NCBI GenBank assembly: GCA_015490435.1
Contig: WFXV01000104.1
Span: forward strand, 1 to 12,327
Length of the DNA stretch: 12,327 nucleotides
DNA from: Thermaceae bacterium
GTDB lineage: Bacteria; Deinococcota; Deinococci; Deinococcales; Marinithermaceae
Reading direction: 5' to 3'
The position numbers and the translations under genes were made by a program. Of the stretch, positions 7,166 through 12,310 are shown piece by piece; the stretch's first letter is position 1, and each line of letters begins with the position of its first letter. The notes under the pieces are model-generated. The model was not told the DNA's origin and did no database searches. It saw only the letters and a program-made list of their open reading frames with translations.

Positions 7166-7989
7166 AACGGAAGACGACGTTTTGGGACGTTTTGGTCATC
7201 GGGCTCTTGTTGCTCGGCGGGCTCTCGATGCTGGTGCCCTTCTTCTGGATGATCTCCACCAGCCTCAAGGAGCCGGGCTCGCTCTTCGACCTCCCCATCC
7301 AGCTCTGGCCTAAAAAGCTCCACTGGGAGAACTACCAGCAGGTGCTTACCATCGTGCCCTTCGGGCGGTGGTACCTGAACTCCCTGATCATCGCCACTGG
7401 GCTGACCTTCCTGAACCTCACCTCGGGGGCGATGGCGGGCTACGCCTTCGCCCGTTTCCGCTGGCGGGGGCGGGACGTGATGTTCCTGCTCTCCTTGATC
7501 ACGCTGATGATCCCCGCCCACGTGTTGATCATCCCGCTCTTCGTGATCATGAGCCGGCTCGGCTGGATCGACACCTACTACGCCCTGATCCTGCCCGGGC
7601 TCTTCGACGCCTTCGCGATCTTCCTGATGCGGCAGCACTTCATTCAGATGCCGAAGGAGCTCGAGGAGGCCGCGCTCATCGACGGCGCCGGGCCCTGGCA
7701 GATCTATTGGAAGATCGCGCTGCCGCTCGCCGCCCCGGCGCTCGCCACCTTGGGCACCTTCACCTTCCTCGCCGGCTGGAACAGCTTCCTCTGGCCGCTC
7801 GTCGCCACCAACTCGATCGAGATGCGGCCCTTGACCGTGGGCCTCGCGGTCTTCAACACCAACTTCTCCACCGAGTGGACGCTCCTGATGGCCGGCCTCT
7901 CGCTCGCCACCATCCCCCCGATCCTGGTCTTCCTCCTCGCCCAGCGCTGGTTCATCCGGGGGCTCACCTTGGGAAGCCTCAAAGGCTAG
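7162..7989 (+). CDS. ABC sugar importer permease 2 (MalG/UgpE type)
   Basis: This 275-residue protein is the partner permease. It has the MalG-like layout: an N-terminal helix (about 9-30), then FFWMISTSLKEPGSLF (27-42) and a periplasmic loop, then helices near 70-95, 107-130, 137-156, 188-210 and 240-265. Its EAA loop is EAALIDGAGPWQIYWKIALP (169-188). The frame is open 18 nt farther upstream to a GTG, but I chose the ATG at 7162, because it overlaps the permease 1 stop (ATGA) and gives the standard N-terminus. GAGGA at 7154-7158 could serve as ribosome site. It is the last gene of the operon. No ATP-binding subunit follows, so a shared ATPase encoded elsewhere must energise the importer, as MsmX does in Bacillus. 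Confidence 0.93.
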   Translation: MKRKTTFWDVLVIGLLLLGGLSMLVPFFWMISTSLKEPGSLFDLPIQLWPKKLHWENYQQVLTIVPFGRWYLNSLIIATGLTFLNLTSGAMAGYAFARFRWRGRDVMFLLSLITLMIPAHVLIIPLFVIMSRLGWIDTYYALILPGLFDAFAIFLMRQHFIQMPKELEEAALIDGAGPWQIYWKIALPLAAPALATLGTFTFLAGWNSFLWPLVATNSIEMRPLTVGLAVFNTNFSTEWTLLMAGLSLATIPPILVFLLAQRWFIRGLTLGSLKG

Positions 7990-8014
7990 GCGGCTTAGCT
8001 TCTCCGGACCGCCT
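7988..8014 (+). terminator. Weak terminator candidate after the ABC operon
   Basis: AGGCGG (7988-7993) can pair with CCGCCT (8009-8014) around a 15-nt loop, and the AT-rich TACATATATTT follows. The stem starts inside the permease stop codon and is short, so this is a tentative call. Nothing better is present before the marR promoter. Confidence 0.3.
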
Positions 8015-8041
8015 TACATATATTTCATGTATTTAGATAGT
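8013..8041 (+). promoter_or_regulatory. Putative promoter of the marR cassette
   Basis: CTTACA (8013-8018), a 17-bp spacer and GATAGT (8036-8041) each match the sigma-70 consensus at 4 of 6 positions. The region is strikingly AT-rich compared with its surroundings. Transcription would begin near 8048, leaving a short leader that contains the ribosome site at 8054. Confidence 0.5.
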
Positions 8042-8053
8042 CAAACTAAATAC
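8029..8053 (+). promoter_or_regulatory. Palindromic operator candidate for MarR autoregulation
   Basis: GTATTTAG (8029-8036) and CTAAATAC (8046-8053) form a perfect 8-bp inverted repeat around 9 nt. The repeat covers the -10 box and the expected transcription start and stops just before the ribosome site. MarR dimers commonly bind such inverted repeats at their own promoter. A second, smaller one, TACAT (8015-8019) with ATGTA (8027-8031), lies in the spacer. Confidence 0.55.
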
Positions 8054-8060
8054 GGAGGTG
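8054..8060 (+). promoter_or_regulatory. Ribosome-binding site of marR
   Basis: GGAGGTG lies 8 nt (counted from GGAGG) before the ATG at 8067. A GTG at 8058 in the same frame falls inside this site and is therefore rejected as the start. A further in-frame ATG at 8079 with its own GGAGG (8069-8073) is the main alternative. Confidence 0.65.
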
Positions 8061-8066
8061 GCCCGG

Positions 8067-8534
8067 ATGGAGGACCTCATGAACGACGCGGAGGTGTTCT
8101 ACCAACTCATGACCCGACTTCGCCAAGCCGGCTTGGGCGCTTCGCCCCCCGAAATGGCCCATCTATCTCCTCCCTTGATGGCCCTCCTGGAGCAGGTGGC
8201 GAACCACCCCGGCAGCAGCATTATGGATCTGGCGCACCGCGTGGGACGGCGGGCGCCAACCATCAGCATCGAGATCCGCCACCTGGAAAAGGCTGGGTTC
8301 GTCACGCGTCAGCCCCATCCACAGGACAAACGCTCGGTCCAAATTTTCCCCACCCAGAAAGGGAAGAACCTTCTCCAGAAAGTCCAAGCGGCTCGGCGAG
8401 AAACCTTCGCCCGCCTCCTATCCGGGCTCTCCTCCAGCGAGCGGGAAACGCTGCTCGAACTGCTAGGTAAAGCGGTACACCGTCTCAGCGGAGCGGCGGT
8501 AGCCGCCTCCAACGTCAGGAGGGATAGCGCATGA
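8067..8534 (+). CDS. MarR-family transcriptional regulator
   Basis: The 155-residue protein has the MarR layout: an N-terminal dimerisation helix (about 5-22), a winged helix-turn-helix with SSIMDLAHRVGRRAPTISIE (50-69) and IRHLEKAGFVTRQP (70-83), the wing with DKRS (87-90, the usual D-x-R-S signature), and a C-terminal dimerisation helix (about 98-145). Such proteins mostly repress their own operon and release DNA on binding a small phenolic or oxidant signal; the ligand here cannot be told. An inverted repeat over its promoter is a likely operator. The stop overlaps the ATG of the following membrane-protein gene, so the two form one unit. Codon and base composition are less GC-rich than in the muropeptide operon, which suggests separate ancestry. 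Confidence 0.9.
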   Translation: MEDLMNDAEVFYQLMTRLRQAGLGASPPEMAHLSPPLMALLEQVANHPGSSIMDLAHRVGRRAPTISIEIRHLEKAGFVTRQPHPQDKRSVQIFPTQKGKNLLQKVQAARRETFARLLSGLSSSERETLLELLGKAVHRLSGAAVAASNVRRDSA

Positions 8535-8914
8535 ACACGGTGAAAATAGCTGCAGTCCTTGCATTCATCATCGGCGCCATGGCGATCTTTTCCGGAGGTC
8601 AGGTAGTTCTGCTTGGCAAAGAGCCAAACTACTACGTAATCAGCTGGCTGCCTTACTACAACTTCACCATGGGACTAATCTCTGCCTTCGTCACTTCGCT
8701 GCTGCTTTGGAAGAACTCCCCGTATGGAAAAACGGCGGCCGTACTCACTTTCGCCGCCCACGCCAGCGTCCTTACCATCCTCCTGCTCTTCTACCGCGAC
8801 GTTGTGGCCAGCGAGAGCATCCGCGCCATGACCTTGCGCATTACCACTTGGACGATCATTTTGGCTCTTCTCTACCTACCAAACCGCTGCCCTGCCACCC
8901 GACGCTCGGGCTAA
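8531..8914 (+). CDS. Four-helix membrane protein of unknown function, coupled to marR
   Basis: I do not recognise the family. The 127-residue protein has four predicted membrane segments, near residues 5-27, 38-60, 66-88 and 98-117, with short polar loops and a basic C-terminus (RCPATRRSG). The first loop GGQVVLLGKEPNYYVISWLP is followed by YYNFTMG, and an AAHAS segment begins the third helix. No catalytic motif is evident; its single cysteine (Cys120) sits in the tail. The start is ATG at 8531, overlapping the marR stop, with AGGAGG at 8517-8522 upstream. It is presumably the gene that MarR controls, possibly a small sensor or integral membrane carrier. The region is about half GC (31 of 60 bases at 8641-8700), far lower than the upstream operon. 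A paired hairpin and terminator follow directly. Confidence 0.8.
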   Translation: MNTVKIAAVLAFIIGAMAIFSGGQVVLLGKEPNYYVISWLPYYNFTMGLISAFVTSLLLWKNSPYGKTAAVLTFAAHASVLTILLLFYRDVVASESIRAMTLRITTWTIILALLYLPNRCPATRRSG

Positions 8915-8928
8915 GGGGGAGAGCGTCG
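8900..8928 (+). other. Hairpin spanning the stop codon of the membrane-protein gene
   Basis: CGACGCTC (8900-8907) pairs perfectly with GAGCGTCG (8921-8928) around a 13-nt loop that contains the TAA stop at 8912-8914. It sits directly before the terminator hairpin with one base between them. It may act with the terminator on transcripts from either direction. Confidence 0.55.
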
Positions 8929-8929
8929 C

Positions 8930-8955
8930 GGTGCGGGGCCTTCTGGCCCCGCACC
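8930..8955. terminator. Bidirectional terminator hairpin between convergent genes
   Basis: GGTGCGGGGCC (8930-8940), loop TTCT and GGCCCCGCACC (8945-8955) form a perfect 11-bp stem. It lies between the convergent ends of the membrane-protein gene (8914) and the lipoprotein gene (8961). There is no U-tract on either side, only ACCTCTT rightward, so release may depend on stem strength or on Rho. Confidence 0.8.
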
Positions 8956-8960
8956 ACCTC

Positions 8961-10175
8961 TTAAGGTTCACGGTAGAAGTCACCGAGGGCATTTCCCGAG
9001 AAAGTGTTGTCCGATGCAATGTCGTTCGCGTCCGTTTCCTGGGCCACCACTACCCCGTAGCCAGCACTTTCCCGGATGACGCTGTCATAGATTCGAATGT
9101 ACTGGTGGGATCCGCTCCCCGCACTCTCAACAAGCACGTTGGCCTTCAAACCGCTGTAACTCTGAGTACATTGGCCTGATCCCCCATATTCGACCACCAC
9201 GTTGCGAAGCAAGTTCTCGAAGCTGTCCGAGTCACTGAAAATGATCCCACACCAGTATCCTTGATGGTGGTCGAGGCCTGTGAAGACGATCCTTTCGGTA
9301 GCGGTACCCTCGGCGTGCAACCCGCCACTGCGCCCTTCGACAAAGATTCCCGCATCTTGCTCGAAGACCAGGGTGGTGCCCGGTTCGATGGTGAGGGTCT
9401 TCCCGTCAGCCACGGTGACCTCGTCGAAGATCCGGTAGGGGACGTTCAGCTTCTTCCAGGTGGCGTCCTGGACCTCGCCGAACCCGCCGCCGACCCGGAC
9501 GTAGTCATAACCGGACGCGTTCCCGGTGAAGTCGTTCCCCGCCTTTAGCTGATCCACCCGGCTCGCGTAGATCAGGACCGGGAACCCCTGGTTGGCGGTC
9601 ACCACGTTGTCGTCGAAGTCGTTTCTAAGGTCCACCTCGTCGTCGATGAAGAAGCCCGCGCCGGCGTTCTTCCACACCTTGGTGAACTTGACCAAGACCC
9701 GGGAAGCGCCCTCGAGCACCACCGCGGCGCGGAAATTGCCGAAAGCGCCGTTATCCCAGTTCCTCTCCCCGGCGGCGTCCCGCACCTCGACCCGGACCAG
9801 CCGGTTCTCGAAGTTGTTGGCGTCGGTGAAGTAGATCCCCTTCCAGTAGCCCGGTTGCGGCGAGGCCCCCCGCATCACCACCGGATCCGCGGCGGTGCCC
9901 TCCGCCCGCAAGACGCCGTGACCGGTGACCATGAGGCTCGCGTCCTGGGCGAACTCGAGCACGACCCCGGGCTCGATCACCAGCTTCCCGGTGTCCTCGA
10001 TGACGAAGTCGCCCTCCACCCGGTAGGGATTGCAGGCGCCGGGGCTCAGGGTGCACTCCGAGTCCAAAGAACCCCGCAGGACGCAAGCCTCACCCCCGAG
10101 GCCGCCACCGCCGGGCCCGCACCCGAAAAGCGAAAGGGCGAGCATCCCCAAGGCCAGGGCAAGCGTTTTGCGCAC
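8961..10175 (-). CDS. Lipoprotein with duplicated right-handed beta-helix-like domain
   Basis: This 404-residue protein starts at GTG 10175, with GGAGGTGG at 10181-10188. A lipoprotein signal is seen: MRKTLALALGMLALSLFGC, with lipobox LFGC and Cys19 as lipidation site, followed by a flexible Gly-rich linker (GPGGGGLGG). The body contains two copies of one unit, about residues 51-131 and 247-331. Both carry an IEPG turn (67-70, 263-266), an AEGTA turn (91-95, 288-292), a GYWKG/GYWCG segment and FENRL/FENLL. Between and after them lie short strand-turn repeats rich in Asn and Asp (DDNVV, NDFTGN, DNTFSGN), as in parallel beta-helix surface proteins. No catalytic site is recognisable, so polysaccharide binding or a surface structural role is only a guess. 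The last third of the coding sequence is distinctly less GC-rich than the first two thirds. Confidence 0.85.
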   Translation of the reverse strand: MRKTLALALGMLALSLFGCGPGGGGLGGEACVLRGSLDSECTLSPGACNPYRVEGDFVIEDTGKLVIEPGVVLEFAQDASLMVTGHGVLRAEGTAADPVVMRGASPQPGYWKGIYFTDANNFENRLVRVEVRDAAGERNWDNGAFGNFRAAVVLEGASRVLVKFTKVWKNAGAGFFIDDEVDLRNDFDDNVVTANQGFPVLIYASRVDQLKAGNDFTGNASGYDYVRVGGGFGEVQDATWKKLNVPYRIFDEVTVADGKTLTIEPGTTLVFEQDAGIFVEGRSGGLHAEGTATERIVFTGLDHHQGYWCGIIFSDSDSFENLLRNVVVEYGGSGQCTQSYSGLKANVLVESAGSGSHQYIRIYDSVIRESAGYGVVVAQETDANDIASDNTFSGNALGDFYREP

Positions 10176-10210
10176 CTAGACCACCTCCACCTCGGAAACT
10201 AGGGGGCCGG

Positions 10211-10229
10211 GCGTCACCAAAGCGTCACC
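10211..10229. repeat. Direct repeat pair GCGTCACC, one helical turn apart
   Basis: GCGTCACC occurs at 10211-10218 and again at 10222-10229, start to start 11 bp. The pair lies in the 81-bp gap between the divergent lipoprotein and alcohol dehydrogenase genes. The spacing puts both copies on the same face of the DNA, so a tandem regulator site is possible; two 8-mers may also coincide by chance. Confidence 0.4.
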
Positions 10230-10246
10230 GGGCGGAAAATAGGGTT

Positions 10247-10251
10247 GGAGG
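10247..10251 (+). promoter_or_regulatory. Ribosome-binding site of the alcohol dehydrogenase gene
   Basis: GGAGG lies 5 nt before the ATG at 10257. It rules out the TTG at 10245 in the same frame, which would overlap the site. Confidence 0.65.
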
Positions 10252-10256
10252 TTCGC

Positions 10257-11240
10257 ATGCGCGCGATGGTCTTGAAGGCGGTGAAGGCGCCGCTCGAGCT
10301 CGAAGACCTGCCCCTCCCCGAGCCCGGCGAGGGGCAGGTGCGGATCCGGATTGAGGCCAGCGGGGTCTGCCGCACCGACCAGCACATCGCCGACGGCGAG
10401 CTCCCCCCGCCCCGCCTCCCCCTCGTCCTCGGCCACCAGATCGTGGGGCGGATCGACGCCCTCGGCCCCGGGGTAAGGGAGCGGCGCATCGGCCAGCGGG
10501 TCGGGGTCGGCTGGCTCGGCTGGACCTGCGGCGAATGCAAGTTCTGCCGCCGGGGCGAGGAAAACCTCTGCCCGAACGCCAAGTTCACCGGCTACCACCT
10601 GGACGGCGGCTTCGCCGAGTACACCCTGGCCTTCGCCGACTACACCTACCCCCTCCCCGAGGACGGCGACCCGGTGAAGATGGCCCCCTGGATGTGCGCC
10701 GGGCTCACCGGGTTCCGGAGCTACCGCTTCGTGCGCGAAAAAAACCTGCTCGGGTTCTACGGCTTCGGTGCCGCCGCCCACCTGCTCGCCCAGGTGGCCC
10801 GGTTCGAGGGCAAGCGCTTTTTCGCCTTCGTCCGCCCCGGGGACGAGGAGGCCAAGGCCTTCGCCCGGGAGATGGGCGCAGAGTGGGCCGGCGACTCCAC
10901 CGAGGCCCCGCCCGAGCCGATGGAAGGAGCGATCATCTTCGCCCCGGTGGGATCGCTCATCCCCGAGGCGCTCAAGCACCTGGAGCCGGGCGGAACGTTG
11001 GTGCTCGGGGGCATCTACATGAGCCCGGTCCCCGAGATGCCCTACGACCTCCTCTGGCACGAGCGCAAGATCCGCTCGGTGGCGAACCTCACCCGCGAGG
11101 ACGCGCGCCTCTTCCTCGAGATCGCGCCCAAGGTGCCGGTGGCCCCCGAGGTCGAGGTCTTCCCCCTCGAGGCCGCGAACGACGCCCTAAACGCCCTTCG
11201 CACCGGCAAGCTCCGGGGCTCGGCGGTGCTCGTACCCTAA
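10257..11240 (+). CDS. Zinc-dependent alcohol dehydrogenase family protein
   Basis: The 327-residue protein belongs to the medium-chain dehydrogenase/reductase superfamily, which oxidises alcohols or reduces aldehydes with NAD(P). The catalytic zinc ligands are Cys38 (SGVCRTDQH), His60 (VLGHQIVG) and Cys147 (PWMCAGLTG). The structural zinc is held by Cys91, Cys94, Cys97 and Cys105 (WTCGECKFC...NLC). The Rossmann cofactor motif is GFYGFGAAAH (166-175). GHQ in place of GHE and the short length are typical of a broad subfamily often named AdhA or YjgB-like; substrate cannot be read from sequence. The start is ATG at 10257, chosen for its ribosome site. It is divergent from the lipoprotein gene and convergent with the acetyltransferase gene. 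No operon partner is visible. Base composition is that of the high-GC background. Confidence 0.93.
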   Translation: MRAMVLKAVKAPLELEDLPLPEPGEGQVRIRIEASGVCRTDQHIADGELPPPRLPLVLGHQIVGRIDALGPGVRERRIGQRVGVGWLGWTCGECKFCRRGEENLCPNAKFTGYHLDGGFAEYTLAFADYTYPLPEDGDPVKMAPWMCAGLTGFRSYRFVREKNLLGFYGFGAAAHLLAQVARFEGKRFFAFVRPGDEEAKAFAREMGAEWAGDSTEAPPEPMEGAIIFAPVGSLIPEALKHLEPGGTLVLGGIYMSPVPEMPYDLLWHERKIRSVANLTREDARLFLEIAPKVPVAPEVEVFPLEAANDALNALRTGKLRGSAVLVP

Positions 11241-11304
11241 ATCGCCGGCCCCCACGCCTTTGCGTTAAGTCACCGAACGTAGCCCAACCGCAAGAAGCCC
11301 GTAT

Positions 11305-11925
11305 CTACTGACCTAGCTCCCTGACCCAGCGCATCGCCTCCACCGGCCGGCCGAGGGCCTCGGTCCAAAACCGCGAGGGGCGGCGTGCGTACGCGCGAAA
11401 GCCAAAGCGGCGGTAGAGGCCGAGGGCGGCCCGGTTTTCGCTGGTGGTGCCGAGCTGGACGCCGGGAAGCCCCTCTTCCGCGAGTGCGGAAAGCAAGGCG
11501 GAAAGGAGCGCCTTGCCAAGCCCCTGCCCCCGGGCCTCGGGCAGAAGGTTGACGTGGAGCTCGGCGGGGTAGGCACGAAGGGGGGCGTGGGGGGCGCCGG
11601 CGGTGAGCAGGCCCCAAAGAAGCCCCCGCTCCCGGGGAGGGAGCCGGAGCAACCGGGGTAAGAGCCCGAGCCTGGGCGGGAGCAAGAACCCGCGGGGGAG
11701 GTCCAATGTCCGGGCGGCCATCGCGTAGCCGAGCACCCGCCCCGCCTCCTCGGCGACGAAGGCCGCCGTCCCCACCTCGAGATAGGGCCGGACGAAGAGC
11801 TCGGCAAAAAGCGCTGGGTCGGAAAAGCGCCCGGCGAGCGAATCCCCGAGCCAGGCGGTGGCGTAGGCCACCCGGCCGATCGCCTCCAGGTCTTCCTTCC
11901 TCGCGGGACGAACCCAAGGGGGCAA
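11305..11925 (-). CDS. GNAT-family N-acetyltransferase
   Basis: This 206-residue protein is a Gcn5-related acetyltransferase, moving acetyl from acetyl-CoA to an amine. The fold is complete. The N-terminal strand and helix are VRPARKEDLEAIGRVAYATA (5-24), and FVAEEAGRVLGYAMA (56-70) forms the central strands. The acetyl-CoA motif A is ELHVNLLPEARGQGLGKALL (122-141), with the R-G-Q-G-L-G pyrophosphate loop. ENRAALGLYRRFGF (163-176) is motif B. The insert at 75-120 (Leu/Arg/Pro-rich) between strands and motif A is longer than in minimal GNATs and may shape the substrate pocket. The start is TTG at 11925; no ATG or GTG is near, and the fold begins right there. The substrate is unknown. It is divergent from the deacetylase gene with only 20 bp between start codons. 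Confidence 0.88.
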   Translation of the reverse strand: MPPWVRPARKEDLEAIGRVAYATAWLGDSLAGRFSDPALFAELFVRPYLEVGTAAFVAEEAGRVLGYAMAARTLDLPRGFLLPPRLGLLPRLLRLPPRERGLLWGLLTAGAPHAPLRAYPAELHVNLLPEARGQGLGKALLSALLSALAEEGLPGVQLGTTSENRAALGLYRRFGFRAYARRPSRFWTEALGRPVEAMRWVRELGQ

Positions 11926-11933
11926 GGCCCCTC

Positions 11934-11940
11934 TAGGATA
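11934..11940. promoter_or_regulatory. Overlapping divergent -10 boxes of GNAT and PIG-L genes
   Basis: TAGGAT (11934-11939) precedes the rightward ATG by 6 nt, and on the other strand TATCCT (11940-11935) precedes the leftward TTG by 9 nt. Both genes could thus have leaderless or nearly leaderless mRNAs from mutually exclusive promoters. No convincing -35 box was found for either, so this is tentative. Confidence 0.35.
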
Positions 11941-11945
11941 AGGCC

Positions 11946-12257
11946 ATGCCTCCGCTCGGCCGCGGCGCCCGCTTCGCCCTGCTCGTGGCCCTGGTCCTCG
12001 TTGCCAACGAGGGCCTGCGGCTTTTTCTCAGGCTCGATGTGCTCGAGCGCCTTTACGCCCTGGGTTTCGCCGTCTTGCTCTGGGCCTTCATCAACGGGCG
12101 CTTCCTCTTCGCCTACTACCACGCGCTCCGCGCCGCCTGGCTCACCCGTCGCCTCCCCGAAGCCAGCCCTTACACCCCCGAAGACCGCCTCCTCGTCCTC
12201 GCCCCCCACCCCGACGACGAAACGCTCGCCGCCGCCGGGCAGATCCTGGCGGCAAGA
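11946..12257 (+). CDS. Membrane-anchored PIG-L/LmbE-type deacetylase, 5' fragment
   Basis: The gene starts at ATG 11946 and is cut by the end of the contig; about 103 residues are genomic. Two hydrophobic segments come first (about 8-27, FALLVALVLVANEGLRLFL, and 40-58, around GFAVLLWAFINGRFLFAYY). A basic stretch and then the catalytic domain follow, opening with RLLVLAPHPDDETLAAAG (80-97). His88, Asp90, Asp91 and Glu92 form the HPDDE zinc-site motif that defines PIG-L/LmbE proteins, which deacetylate N-acetylglucosaminyl groups on lipids, sugars or thiol precursors. The membrane anchor suggests a lipid-linked or envelope sugar substrate, but the rest of the domain is missing. The frame stays open beyond 12257 only because the fold-back and adapter happen to lack stops; those residues are not real. 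Confidence 0.85.
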
Positions 12258-12310
12258 GCCGCCAGGATCTGCCCGGCGGCGGCGAGCGTTTCGTCGTCGG
12301 GGTGGGGGGC
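12201..12310. repeat. 53-bp perfect fold-back inverted repeat at contig end (artefact)
   Basis: Bases 12201-12253 are repeated exactly as their reverse complement at 12258-12310, around a 4-nt loop AAGA. The left arm is the coding sequence of the HPDDE motif, so the right arm is a snap-back copy of it. Perfect identity, position at the very end and direct joining to an adapter mark it as a library or assembly artefact. Confidence 0.9.

Noticed and set aside
8027..8470. A 147-residue frame overlapping marR in another frame
   Set aside because: It begins inside the palindromic promoter region, lacks a ribosome site and has no domain, while marR in the other frame is complete.
11241..11304. A terminator between the convergent dehydrogenase and acetyltransferase genes
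   Set aside because: Only a 4-bp ACGC-CTTT-GCGT stem is visible, too weak to annotate.
12201..12310. Large perfect palindrome as a hairpin telomere, transposon end or terminator
   Set aside because: The left arm is conserved coding sequence of the deacetylase and the right arm leads directly into a library adapter.
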